From NCBI GenBank assembly GCA_014156375.1, contig RQJH01000002.1, positions 402,331 through 466,330 of the forward strand: 64,000 nucleotides of DNA. The letters run 5' to 3'. This DNA is from Enterobacteriaceae bacterium 89. Lineage in GTDB: Bacteria; Pseudomonadota; Gammaproteobacteria; Enterobacterales; Enterobacteriaceae. The notes beneath the pieces are model-generated. The model was not told the origin of the DNA. It worked only from the letters and a program-made list of their open reading frames with translations, and did no database searches. Position 1 is the first letter of the stretch, and each line of letters opens with the position of its first letter. Both the position numbers and the translations under genes were made by a program. This document shows, piece by piece, positions 1 to 9,467 of the stretch.

Positions 1-1
1 C

Positions 2-1744
2 TATCACCGGATCGGCCTGTGGCTGGAGGCGAATACGCAAATCACGCCGGCCTCAGTGGTGAAGGAATCACTGCTCGCGGAGGACGGGATCCTGCAAATC
101 GATCGCCTGCAGTTTAGCCGCTATCCTGACGAAGCCGATGACCGTGAGCCTGCGCCCATTGACGAGATTGCCCCATATTCCTATTTGACGCTGCCGGAAA
201 TATCGGCCAGCTCTGGCCTTGAAATCATCCAGTTTCAGCATCCCGTTGACATTGACCATGCCGACCTGACGATACAGATAGAGCAGATCCAATATCAGCG
301 GCGTACCACGCAGCTAAAAACCGTCACCCCACCGACGCTGCCCGTAGGGCAATATTTTGAGTTCAGTCGCTATCAGTCGATACAGGCTCATTTTCCAAGA
401 AACTACCATTTAGCGCCTGGAACACCGAACCAGTATCACCCGCAGCAGCAGGCTCAACGCCATCAGCTGCGCAGTTATTTACTGCTGTTTGACCAGCTGA
501 TGGCTAATTTCTGTGACGACATCGCCGGGCTGAACAAGCTGTACTCGCTGTCGCTGAGCCCCGAGGCGAGCTATCACACGCATCCGCTTCAGGAGGATGA
601 GTTTTATAATATCGCCCGCCATTATCCGGATAACGCGAGTACGACGCTGGATCGGCTGCGCGAACAGTTTGATGATTATCCGCAGAGAAAAAATCGCCTC
701 TTTAATTACCTGCTTGCCCTCTACGGCGAGCGCTTTCCGGAATGGCTACACCGCCAGTTCAACCCCTATTTTTCCGCCACTACGCTGGAAAAACAGCTGC
801 TCAAATATAAACAAGTCTTCATCCTGAAAATCGTCACCATGACTAACGGCCGGGGGATTGGGGATAATTTGCTTCAGCCAGCGCAACAGGGAGGCTATAG
901 CCAACGCCTGGCGCTGCTGTTAGGCATCCTGCCAAAACCCCACTCCTCGCGCCGCTATGCGCAGACCATCAGTGACCAGACGCTAAAGCTGGTGTCAGAT
1001 CAGGATTTTGTTCTCAGCAACGCAGGCAGAAAAGCGCTATGGCTGATGTCGCCAGAAACCGTGGCGAATATGCAGCCGGTGGAGGACAACCGCTTAGAGG
1101 AAAATCTGAGTGAAAATAAAATTCCATACCAACTGTTAGCCTTTCCCTTATTCAATCAGCAAACGCTGCCTGAAGTGTTGTTGCAGTCAGGGATGGATAA
1201 CCGTAGATATCGCCTGATCCGGCGCACTGAGCACGATGACTATCAGCTGTTTTTTAAGGTCGATGGTGAAAACATCCGCCAGTGGTTTCATCTTGCCAGC
1301 CACGCCAGCCGGCAAAAACTCGTCAGTCTTTGCCACCAGCTGCAGCGCTGGCTGATCCAGCTAAACCTGAACAGCGAAGGGCTTTATGTGGTTGAGCCGA
1401 TCTTACTGCGCAGCGCCGACAACAGCGCCACGCTGGAAAACGATGCCAACCGGGTGACGATTATCCTGCCGGGTTATACCGCGCGCTTCAGCAACAGCAG
1501 ATTCCGCGAGCAGGTTGAGCAGTTAATCATTGATAACAGTCCGGCCCATCTGCTGACACAGTGTCTGTGGCTCAGCTTCTCCGCTTTCGACCAGTTTGAA
1601 ACCCTGTACGGTCAATGGCGGCAGGCGAAATCCAGCGCGCTGCATCATAAAGAGCACCAGCCGGAATGCGATGGTTATGCCCGGCGGCTGTCTGCACTGC
1701 TTCAGTCTCAGGCGGATCTGCCTGATAAGGTGCGCGTCCTGTGA
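2..1744 (+). CDS. eCIS baseplate-type protein (Afp12/Pvc12-like), 5' end outside the window
   Basis: The frame is open from base 2, so this is the C-terminal about 580 residues of a larger protein; the GTG at 56 is just an internal codon. The stretch around bases 360-520 (aromatic-rich 'FSRYQSIQAHFP', then 'RHQLRSYLLLFDQLMANF') is the pattern I associate with the large eCIS baseplate/wedge proteins encoded just upstream of the tape-measure gene (Afp12/Pvc12 type). No signal peptide or membrane segment is visible, as expected for an assembly protein. The stop overlaps the GTG start of the next gene by 4 bases (GTGA), so the two are translationally coupled. The family call rests on remembered motif likeness and on gene order; a different structural role in the same machine is possible. 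Confidence 0.6.
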   Translation, partial: YHRIGLWLEANTQITPASVVKESLLAEDGILQIDRLQFSRYPDEADDREPAPIDEIAPYSYLTLPEISASSGLEIIQFQHPVDIDHADLTIQIEQIQYQRRTTQLKTVTPPTLPVGQYFEFSRYQSIQAHFPRNYHLAPGTPNQYHPQQQAQRHQLRSYLLLFDQLMANFCDDIAGLNKLYSLSLSPEASYHTHPLQEDEFYNIARHYPDNASTTLDRLREQFDDYPQRKNRLFNYLLALYGERFPEWLHRQFNPYFSATTLEKQLLKYKQVFILKIVTMTNGRGIGDNLLQPAQQGGYSQRLALLLGILPKPHSSRRYAQTISDQTLKLVSDQDFVLSNAGRKALWLMSPETVANMQPVEDNRLEENLSENKIPYQLLAFPLFNQQTLPEVLLQSGMDNRRYRLIRRTEHDDYQLFFKVDGENIRQWFHLASHASRQKLVSLCHQLQRWLIQLNLNSEGLYVVEPILLRSADNSATLENDANRVTIILPGYTARFSNSRFREQVEQLIIDNSPAHLLTQCLWLSFSAFDQFETLYGQWRQAKSSALHHKEHQPECDGYARRLSALLQSQADLPDKVRVL

Positions 1745-4700
1745 CTTCATTACACAAAATCAACCAGGCGCATCTGGAATTCGACTTCAACGGGTTTGCT
1801 GATGCCGAAGCCTTTGAATCTCAGGCCGCCCGGTGGGTCACTCAGCATCTGCTGCCGGTGGTTGAAACGGTGTTTGACGAAGTCTGTCCTGAGCATCAAA
1901 CCCTGGTGATTGATACGCTGACGATCGACCTGGGCAGCCTCAGTGCCAAAACGTTTTACACCCAGGCGCCAGAAAAACTCAAACGTCTGTTGCAGGAAAG
2001 ACTGCGCACGCAGCTGCAAATCGCAACACGCAAACTGAGCGATACAGAATCGCCAGAAATGACGGTATTGAGCCAACAACAGCAGCGCTGGAAAGTCCTC
2101 TGGCAATTTCTCAGCACCGGTCTGCTTCCTTGGTCCGTACCCGGCGAACAGCCGCTTGAAGCGCTCGGTTTAACAGAAATGTTGACCGAGCATGCCGATC
2201 AATTGGCCCGCGCGCTCGATCATGCCCGTTATCCTGAGCAAATATTACGCCGGTTGATCGAGCAGTTCCCGGCCACTCAACTGGTGGCCTTATTTCCGTC
2301 GTTAACTTCAGCGCAACAGTGGCAAATAATGTTGCTGCTGTTAGCGCAGCCCAAAAGCGACAGCGCTGAATTAGCAGGCCTGCTGACCCACGCCTGGCTC
2401 ACCCGTTTCACACAGCTATTGGCGCAGCACAATCTGGCCCCGCTTCGCCCTCACTGGCAAAAGATTATCGATCGGTTTGCACAACCTCTGATTAAGGCAC
2501 TTTATCAGCGCTATAACGACAGCCAGCTTCCCGGTTACCTGCTGCGGGAACTCACCGAGGATGAACGCCTGCTGCTGCTTGGCGTTTTAGCACCGCAGGA
2601 ATATCCCTTCCTGAAAGCGGTCCTGCGCACACCGGCGCTTTGGCAAATGAATGATCCGCCCGATATAAATTCATCTGAGGAGCACAGCAAGCTTCTGCCT
2701 CAGGGACAGATCCACCAGCAGCTGTGGCTGTTCACGCTTCAGTATTTGCTGGTGGATCGGGGAAGCGCGTTTAACCGCCAAAGCTATATGACGGGGCTGG
2801 TTATCCGGATGGCAAACTCACAAAACCAGACGGCTGAAGACCTGCTGGCATCGCTGATTGCTGCCCTCGACAGCACCGCCATCGACAGTACGCTGCGAGG
2901 GCAACTACTGGATTTGCTTTATACCATCCAGCCTGTCATTACCTCGTCGGCTCCAGAAACGCCGAACGTATCCGCTCAGGTTATTCCCCCGCAGGACGCA
3001 GAATCGCCTGCCAGCGAGGAGCAACTCCTTCATCTTAACGAGCTGGTACTGGCGCTCTGTTCCGGCCCGGAAAGTCAGCTCATTCGCTACTGGCCGCGCG
3101 ATAATCAGCCCTTTGCGGCCCTGCTGCGCTGGTGTGGTCAACTGGACTATATTCGCCGTCACTGGTCTGAAACTTACTCAACTAAAATCCTGCTGGCACT
3201 GGCCGAAGTGCTGGAACCTGCTGCCACGCGGCTTATCCGCCGACGGGTCGTGGACATGGACCGCGCGACGGTCTCTCAGCTGTGGAGATGGACCTTTGCT
3301 TTTCTGATTGTGGAAAACAGCAGCGGAACATGGAATGGCAAAAACTATCTCCATTATCTGTACCAGCAGAACTCCGCCTGGCACCAAATCTCTTATCCAA
3401 AGCTGCATCAGTCCTCGCTGTCGTCATCGCTGGTAAGTGGACTCAATGCCAATCAACTGGCTGATATTGAAAACATCATCAGTACGCTGAAAAGTGCCGA
3501 CAGCAGCCAGTGGAAGCGTCACCTAAAGCTTTGGCAGCGTGATTACGGCAGAGCGCTGCCGCTGATTATTGCCGATAGTGGACGCTCAGACTCAGTCATA
3601 AAACGCTGGGTCGCCCATTTCGATGATTCAGCGCTGTCGACGTTGACCGCCATTATGAGTCCGCAAGCCGCAGAGACCGTGCATGAGATCATCAGCGAGC
3701 AGCAAACCCTGGGCGTGATCACTCACCAGACCACCAGCAACGCCAGAAACGCCCTGTGGGAGCTGACTCTGCATTACCTGATTGGCCGTCGGGGCAGTGA
3801 ATTCAACCAGTATCAATATCTGCTGAACATCACCGAACAGCTGTCTGCGCGCTACCAGGTTAAAACGGAAGTTCTGATCCAGCAGTGGCTAAGCCTCAGC
3901 GACAGCCGTTTCTTATGGCGGCAAAAGCTTGTCGATCTTGTCGACTCGAGCCAACAACCTTCGCTCAGCGCGCCTCAACTGCTGGCGTCGCTGCAATCCG
4001 CCAGCGCCACATCAGCGCTGGGCCAGCAGCAGACCGCTCTCTTGCACCACTATGCTGCAAGTGATCCGCAGAAGATGGCCGCGCAGCTACAGGCCTGGGA
4101 TACGCAACAGCTGGCGCGCATGCTGACGGTCATCCAGCCGCGGCTGAGCGGACGCACCCTCGCCCTGCTGCCATTGCTGTTAACCCTTATTCGTCACTTT
4201 AAGCTGGATCCCCACTGGTTTTACCCGTTGCTGTTGAGTCGTGACTGTCCGACAACGCCGGAGAAGTGGTTGCAGATTTTGATGAGACAGTCCGGCAGCG
4301 GAAGCACCATGCCAGACCCGGTTCGCTTCGCTCAGCTACGCCAGTTAGTTCTCAGCAGCCGCGCTGTTCATCAACCTCAGGCCGAACGGCTGCGCTGGTT
4401 GTACAGCCTGACTCCGCAAGCACAACTTTTGCAAACGCTGCGGCTGTGGCTGGAAGGAACTGCTCCTGCGCCTGAGCAGGGGTTGCTAATCGGCCTGTTG
4501 AGCCACGCCAGGCGGCAGGAGTTACTTCCATGGCTACAGAGAATCTTAACCAACCCGCGCGCTATGCAGCGCTGGCTCGAAGCCCTGTCGCCAGAAACTC
4601 ATCAGGCAATTTTGCTGCCGACATTAACCAGCTCAACCCTCGCCCTGCTGGCGCTACGCCGTGCCTTTTGCCAGCTGTTTGACTCGCAGAAACAGGGTGA

Positions 4701-5595
4701 ACAGCTGTTCTGGCAAACGCTTTATCGCCAGCACTGGATTGGAGGGGCAACCCTGAGCGGTAATGCGTTGATGCAGAATGTGCTGACCGAGCTAAATCAG
4801 CTTTGGCTGGCCCACAGCTGGCAGGCCAAAGCATCACCCGACCCGTCGGTGGCCGGTTTCATCACGCTGCTGCTGCCAGCAATCTCTTCTTCATCGCAGC
4901 GAAAAGCTCTGGAGCACATTGCGAATCAGGCTGACTCCCGCCAGCCCGTCAAACAGGCGTGGGCAGAATATTTAAATCACCAACAACCCGAAATTAAACA
5001 GCTAACAGAGGCGATTGAAATGCAGAACAAGGACGTGAACAAAAGCGAAGGTATTCTCTGGAAAAACCCGCAGGATGCAGCCGAAGGCATCGGTGAGCCC
5101 GTCACGATTCATAATGCGGGATTAGTTATCGCGTCAGTCTATATCCCGATGCTATTTCAGCGATTAAAGCTTACCGACGGAAGGATATTTGTCGATGACA
5201 GTGCTCAACATCAGGCGCTGTTCTGCCTGCAGTGGATGACCAACCACAGCAACAGCGCGCCGGAATATCAGCTTCTGCTGAATAAAGTGTTGTGCGGCGT
5301 TCCTTCCGCCAGCGCTATTCCCCAACAGATTGCTTTACCCGTGGGGGCAGAAAGCCTGATCGACGCCTTACTGACGGCGATCATTGCCCACTGGAGAGTG
5401 CTGGGAAATTCCAGCATTAGCGCGCTGCAGTCCACCTTTTTTCAGCGCGAAGGGCAGCTCACTGAAACGCCTGAACACTGGCAGCTGAATATTGTCCCCG
5501 GCACGTTCGACATGCTGCTCGACCGTCTGCCCTGGAGTTTTCAGACCATTAAATACCCATGGATGGATAAACCCCTTTTTGTCACCTGGCGCTAA
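1741..5595 (+). CDS. Contractile injection system tape-measure protein (CIS_TMP family)
   Basis: 1284 residues, GTG start overlapping the previous stop. The N-terminus ('HLEFDFNGFADAEAF' ... 'LLPVVETVFDEVC' ... 'IDTLTIDLGSLS') is the recognisable opening of the CIS_TMP family, which in eCIS loci sits between the baseplate and ATPase genes and is thought to set particle length. The rest is almost all helical, Leu/Gln-rich and without membrane segments. Two internal segments ('LWLFTLQYLLVDRGSAFNRQSYM' near residues 330-352 and 'LWELTLHYLIGRRGSEFNQYQYL' near 670-692) are clearly related, with a third likeness near residues 520-545 ('WRWTFAFLIVENSSGTWNG'), so the protein contains an internal repeat. 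Family is fairly sure; length control is known for the family, not shown here. Confidence 0.8.
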   Translation: MTSLHKINQAHLEFDFNGFADAEAFESQAARWVTQHLLPVVETVFDEVCPEHQTLVIDTLTIDLGSLSAKTFYTQAPEKLKRLLQERLRTQLQIATRKLSDTESPEMTVLSQQQQRWKVLWQFLSTGLLPWSVPGEQPLEALGLTEMLTEHADQLARALDHARYPEQILRRLIEQFPATQLVALFPSLTSAQQWQIMLLLLAQPKSDSAELAGLLTHAWLTRFTQLLAQHNLAPLRPHWQKIIDRFAQPLIKALYQRYNDSQLPGYLLRELTEDERLLLLGVLAPQEYPFLKAVLRTPALWQMNDPPDINSSEEHSKLLPQGQIHQQLWLFTLQYLLVDRGSAFNRQSYMTGLVIRMANSQNQTAEDLLASLIAALDSTAIDSTLRGQLLDLLYTIQPVITSSAPETPNVSAQVIPPQDAESPASEEQLLHLNELVLALCSGPESQLIRYWPRDNQPFAALLRWCGQLDYIRRHWSETYSTKILLALAEVLEPAATRLIRRRVVDMDRATVSQLWRWTFAFLIVENSSGTWNGKNYLHYLYQQNSAWHQISYPKLHQSSLSSSLVSGLNANQLADIENIISTLKSADSSQWKRHLKLWQRDYGRALPLIIADSGRSDSVIKRWVAHFDDSALSTLTAIMSPQAAETVHEIISEQQTLGVITHQTTSNARNALWELTLHYLIGRRGSEFNQYQYLLNITEQLSARYQVKTEVLIQQWLSLSDSRFLWRQKLVDLVDSSQQPSLSAPQLLASLQSASATSALGQQQTALLHHYAASDPQKMAAQLQAWDTQQLARMLTVIQPRLSGRTLALLPLLLTLIRHFKLDPHWFYPLLLSRDCPTTPEKWLQILMRQSGSGSTMPDPVRFAQLRQLVLSSRAVHQPQAERLRWLYSLTPQAQLLQTLRLWLEGTAPAPEQGLLIGLLSHARRQELLPWLQRILTNPRAMQRWLEALSPETHQAILLPTLTSSTLALLALRRAFCQLFDSQKQGEQLFWQTLYRQHWIGGATLSGNALMQNVLTELNQLWLAHSWQAKASPDPSVAGFITLLLPAISSSSQRKALEHIANQADSRQPVKQAWAEYLNHQQPEIKQLTEAIEMQNKDVNKSEGILWKNPQDAAEGIGEPVTIHNAGLVIASVYIPMLFQRLKLTDGRIFVDDSAQHQALFCLQWMTNHSNSAPEYQLLLNKVLCGVPSASAIPQQIALPVGAESLIDALLTAIIAHWRVLGNSSISALQSTFFQREGQLTETPEHWQLNIVPGTFDMLLDRLPWSFQTIKYPWMDKPLFVTWR

Positions 5596-5606
5596 GGACG
5601 AAAACA

Positions 5607-8198
5607 ATGATCGATACTGGTTTCAGTCTGTTATCACTGATGCGTAAACCACCGCTACGCTCCGCCCTGCATATTATCGGCTGGGTGGTGTGCGGCGCCC
5701 TGATTGGCAGTATTCCAACGTCGGGTTACACCAGCCAGAGCAACACGGCGGAGCAGGCGGCAGCGCTTAAAACCTGCAGCCTACAGTTAACGCCCAGCGA
5801 TAATCGCTATCTGGGCAGAGTGATCCAGACTCAGCTGGCTTCCCTTTACCAGAACAACAGCGATTTTCAGGCGCAGCTGAAAAACGGTCGCCTGCTTAGC
5901 GATGGTATCGTTGGCCCGGCCACTCGCTACTGGCTGGATTATTTTTGCGGTGAGTTTGCGTTCACCACACCCCAGACGTCGACCAACCAGCACCAGGTTT
6001 TTATCGAATCTCTGTTAATTGAGCTAAGCCGCGCCGCCCAGCTTAATGCCCTGTTTCCCACGTGGCGTACGGCAATTAAACCCGCAGAGCTGCTGCATTT
6101 AACCTCACCCGCGATAGTGCAAAAACTCGCAGGTGGTGCCGCCAGCGGCAATCAGGGTTCGACTGCCCCAACGCCTGCACCGCAAATTCCCGACAGCGAT
6201 ACCGCGCCTTATTACTATCAGCTAACCGAGGAGAATATCGCCAGTTTGACGCAGCGTCAGGCTCTGCTGGATACGCTGGCGAAACTAGAAAAGCAGCAGT
6301 TCGATCAGCGCAGCCAGCTTTATAATCAGCTCAGCGATTTATTTACCCAGCTGCAAAAACCGGATGCCCCTCTGCCGAATATCGACAGCCTGATCGACTC
6401 TTATTCTATTGAAGATGCGCATCCCAGCAGCAGTGCAACGACCAGCACCAGCACCAGCACCAGCACCAGCACCAGCACCAATCAAATCACAAACAGTGAT
6501 GGGACTAATACCAATACCACAACTCAAAATCCTGATGATAAACCTGCCGCCATTCCTGAGCCCTCAACGCAGGTGATTGAAACCAGTACGCAAAGCGACA
6601 CGCAAATGACTGCGCCACAGATAGTCTGGCAGCTAAACGCGGAAGCACTGCACAACACGCTGAAACAGCTGGGGATCACCGCTCTGACGAAAACCGAGCT
6701 AAAAGCGCTGACGCCTTTGCAGAATGAAGTTTTCCCCAGCCTCTATTTATTACAAATGGCGGTGAATGAAACCGGCATTTCACCTGAGGAGATGCAGAGC
6801 AAAGGCGTGTTTGCACTGGCCCGAAAAGGCGGACTGAGCCCCAGCCACGCAGTCCCGATGCAGTGGGAAGCGCCTCCGGATTGCGGGTGTCAGGACAGCA
6901 CTAAGTCGATTTTTAACGTCGGGACTTTCTATGGTTTTTACCCTTACTGGGAGCATCCGGAAAAAGGGCAAACCATCGATTTCAGCCGCCTGGATCGCGT
7001 CGGCTACATTGGCGCAGTAATGAAACCGGAAGGGATCGGCAGTACGCTGACCTTGCCGCAAAACTGGCTGCCCGAGCAAAAATTTAGCCAGTTTATTCAG
7101 ACCACTCACCGCTATCGCACTAAGCTCGACCTGGTGGTCACCACGCCAAGAGATCTGTCTCGGGATCAGCTCACCGCGCTGTTTACCGACGAGATGGTGA
7201 AAAACCTGGTACAGGCCACCACCACGCCTATGGATAAGTATCTGATTAACAGCGTCAAACCGATCATTAGCTTCGGGTTCGAAGATGTTCCCACAATGGC
7301 CGACGGCATTACCCTGGATATCGATCTTTCCATCCTCAACACCCAGGAAAGCCAACAGGCGTTGTTCTCGTTCCTCGACAAGCTGAAGATTGCGCTCCGC
7401 CAAAGTTATAAGCGCCAGGCCGTCCCCAGCGATTTAGATTATCCGGTCAGCAGCAGCGATAAATATTACCTGAATGTGGTGGTGCCAATTAAAGACGTGG
7501 TGGTAGGAAAAGAGAATTTCTACAGCTTCAATAACCTCAATACGCTGTCCCAGAGTACCAATCTGCTGATTGTCCGGCCGGGTTCACCGGAAGCGAGTGA
7601 TAAAGCGGATGATGAACTGGCGCAGATAAAAAATTTGCAGCAGTGGCTAAGCAATCAGCCAAATCAGCAGGCCGTTCAACAGGTTTACAAACGCCTGGTG
7701 CCCGTACTGATCACCGAGGATAACCGCGAGGCCGCTACCCTGCCGCAGTTGGTCAATCTTTCGAGCTGGAGCTTTTTGGGAGCCGCCTACTGGCCGCTGC
7801 CGTTAAGCGACATCAACGAAAAGCTGATTGATAAAACCTTCTTCCCGGAGGCTACGCAATACCCGCCACTGCTTAACCGGGCCATCAATAGCGTCAACGG
7901 CCTGTTGAACTGGATCTGTATTCATCGCTGGGAGATCAGGGCAGGATTATTTGTGTCGTTTATGTTTATTTTTGTGTTCCTGGCAATCTGTATCTGGTCA
8001 TTCCCGCTGAGAAAATACCTGAGCCGCGTTCCATTTGTGGCCCTGACTTCACTCTCCATCTGCGGCCTGATGCTGGTATTTGTCGCCGACCCGATATTTA
8101 AGGATTATCAGGGCCCGATTCTGCTGGTCTTTATGATCGCGATTGGCTGGATATTGTTTGCGGTGCGGATGGTACGGAAAGAGGGGGATAAGCCTTAG
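5607..8198 (+). CDS. Membrane-anchored GH18-like protein of the eCIS locus, catalytic Glu apparently missing
   Basis: 863 residues, starting 11 bases after the tape-measure stop. Order of parts: cytoplasmic head; membrane segment about 20-42; a region like a peptidoglycan-binding fold (about 58-118, 'LLSDGIVGPATRYWLDYFCG'); helical linker; Thr/Ser repeat (about 279-292); helical segment 340-410; a GH18-like barrel from about 430 ('NVGTFYGFYPYWE', typical first strand); three C-terminal membrane segments about 773-795, 803-823 and 832-853. The strand that should carry DxxDxDxE reads D566-G-I-T-L-D-I-D-L-S575, so the proton-donor Glu is absent. I infer a wall-contacting or carbohydrate-binding anchor rather than an active chitinase. 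Its link to the eCIS is by position and orientation. An active enzyme with a shifted acid residue is not excluded. Confidence 0.6.
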   Translation: MIDTGFSLLSLMRKPPLRSALHIIGWVVCGALIGSIPTSGYTSQSNTAEQAAALKTCSLQLTPSDNRYLGRVIQTQLASLYQNNSDFQAQLKNGRLLSDGIVGPATRYWLDYFCGEFAFTTPQTSTNQHQVFIESLLIELSRAAQLNALFPTWRTAIKPAELLHLTSPAIVQKLAGGAASGNQGSTAPTPAPQIPDSDTAPYYYQLTEENIASLTQRQALLDTLAKLEKQQFDQRSQLYNQLSDLFTQLQKPDAPLPNIDSLIDSYSIEDAHPSSSATTSTSTSTSTSTSTNQITNSDGTNTNTTTQNPDDKPAAIPEPSTQVIETSTQSDTQMTAPQIVWQLNAEALHNTLKQLGITALTKTELKALTPLQNEVFPSLYLLQMAVNETGISPEEMQSKGVFALARKGGLSPSHAVPMQWEAPPDCGCQDSTKSIFNVGTFYGFYPYWEHPEKGQTIDFSRLDRVGYIGAVMKPEGIGSTLTLPQNWLPEQKFSQFIQTTHRYRTKLDLVVTTPRDLSRDQLTALFTDEMVKNLVQATTTPMDKYLINSVKPIISFGFEDVPTMADGITLDIDLSILNTQESQQALFSFLDKLKIALRQSYKRQAVPSDLDYPVSSSDKYYLNVVVPIKDVVVGKENFYSFNNLNTLSQSTNLLIVRPGSPEASDKADDELAQIKNLQQWLSNQPNQQAVQQVYKRLVPVLITEDNREAATLPQLVNLSSWSFLGAAYWPLPLSDINEKLIDKTFFPEATQYPPLLNRAINSVNGLLNWICIHRWEIRAGLFVSFMFIFVFLAICIWSFPLRKYLSRVPFVALTSLSICGLMLVFVADPIFKDYQGPILLVFMIAIGWILFAVRMVRKEGDKP
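6441..6480 (+). repeat. Hexanucleotide repeat (ACCAGC)n inside the GH18-like gene
   Basis: About 6.7 copies of ACCAGC encode a Thr-Ser run in the linker between the N-terminal region and the barrel. Because the unit is 6 bp, slippage would change linker length by two residues without breaking the frame. Confidence 0.9.
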
Positions 8199-8415
8199 TT
8201 ATTTAAAGCAGTGGATTGTAACCGGCGTGATTTATATCTCATGTCAGTTACAATCTGTTGTCTTTGTGCATTTAAAAGGAAACTCCAGGTTTTACAAAAA
8301 AAAGGCAGAAGTCGTTTCGACTGTAGTATGTTATAAGAAAAGCTTAGCAATATCACGATGTCTTTATGAGACCACACATCCCTGATGTTATCACCCCCCC
8401 CACAAAAATCGTTCA

Positions 8416-9393
8416 TTATATATAACCTTTGCCATCATCGACACCACCATGTTTAACATTAACCTTGACATGCCAGGTATTTTGAAATTGCATTGCTAGT
8501 GCGGTACATGAATTACATGTTGCCCTGTCTGTAAACAAATTTATATTACCATTAGTCTCATAATGTGGTATTCCACGGCGTTTTAAGTCTTTGCTTATCA
8601 TTTGACTAAGATCCTCAAAAATAGCCACTTCTGAATCAAGGCTCCTTTCATGATTATCCACGAACGTCTCAAAATGTTGTTCTTTATAATCTGTTGAAAC
8701 AACCTGATGCGCTTCAAAGCCTTGTTGCGCTGGTGCGATCAATTTACTGTTGACTGCATATTTACCACTACGCCCAGCATAGCTACCTGAATAATTTAAA
8801 GTAAAGGGACGTCCAGCTCTAATAAAATCAACCGCAATATCATAGTACAATGTCGCATAATTACGTTTGCTTGTTGCCTCTCCATCAAGTACCTCAGCAA
8901 CGTGAGATTGATGATAATCAGAGACACCTGATTGATAACTAACAGAGCTTAATGGTTCTAAATGTAAATTATTGGCATGAAAAAAAATCAAATCATGATC
9001 AAAACGGGACGGCACATCCTTCCAAGAGTATTCACCATTTTGCCATCGAAGTTGTTCGCTTTCATCTAATGAATTATAAATACTAATGAGTTTATTTTTG
9101 GTGTCCTCCACATCTCCCCTTGTCCTTTTACCAAATGCAGGGTACCCCTGATGACTATATCTCTCGAGTTGATCGACATAACCAACAACACTATTCAAAA
9201 AAAACTCTACAGTGACTTTTCTTTGTGTCACATGATTATCATCCATTTTGGATTGGTGCTGTGCATAACTTTTTGATTTCGAGCGATTATCAATAAAACA
9301 AGTTCCTTGTTTTATTTCTCTTTTATGGCGGTTAGCTAAGTTAGCAATAGCTATATTGTTACCACCTACTTTTTTCGTCTCTTGAGAATACAT
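8416..9393 (-). CDS. Candidate eCIS cargo toxin with C-terminal zinc-deaminase domain
   Basis: 325 residues from the ATG at 9393. I prefer this start to upstream TTG codons because it has a purine-rich GGTGGGG ahead of it and gives an N-terminus (MYSQE) that lines up with the neighbouring gene product (MYSNE). Residues 34-37 are IDNR, part of the motif shared with the two upstream genes. The C-terminus has the cytidine-deaminase-fold signature: D253-S-E255, then 'NINLFTD' and C293-N-S-C296 followed by 'QF' and a closing beta strand. D/H-x-E plus CxxC is the zinc site of polymorphic-toxin deaminases such as the BURPS668_1122 group; D in place of H at the first ligand is known in that group. 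Target (DNA, RNA, nucleotide, protein) cannot be told. The gene is AT-rich compared with its surroundings. No obvious immunity gene follows. Confidence 0.65.
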   Translation of the reverse strand: MYSQETKKVGGNNIAIANLANRHKREIKQGTCFIDNRSKSKSYAQHQSKMDDNHVTQRKVTVEFFLNSVVGYVDQLERYSHQGYPAFGKRTRGDVEDTKNKLISIYNSLDESEQLRWQNGEYSWKDVPSRFDHDLIFFHANNLHLEPLSSVSYQSGVSDYHQSHVAEVLDGEATSKRNYATLYYDIAVDFIRAGRPFTLNYSGSYAGRSGKYAVNSKLIAPAQQGFEAHQVVSTDYKEQHFETFVDNHERSLDSEVAIFEDLSQMISKDLKRRGIPHYETNGNINLFTDRATCNSCTALAMQFQNTWHVKVNVKHGGVDDGKGYI

Positions 9394-9467
9394 ACCCCAC
9401 CCGGTTAAATTAATAAAAATTAGCTTCCATAGATGCTTCAAACAGGTCTAAAGAAACTATCCAATAA

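Noticed and set aside
6780..7403. Long minus-strand open frame (207 codons) opposite the GH18-like gene
   Set aside because: It lies wholly inside a better-supported gene, has no ribosome-binding site and no family features; a shadow frame.
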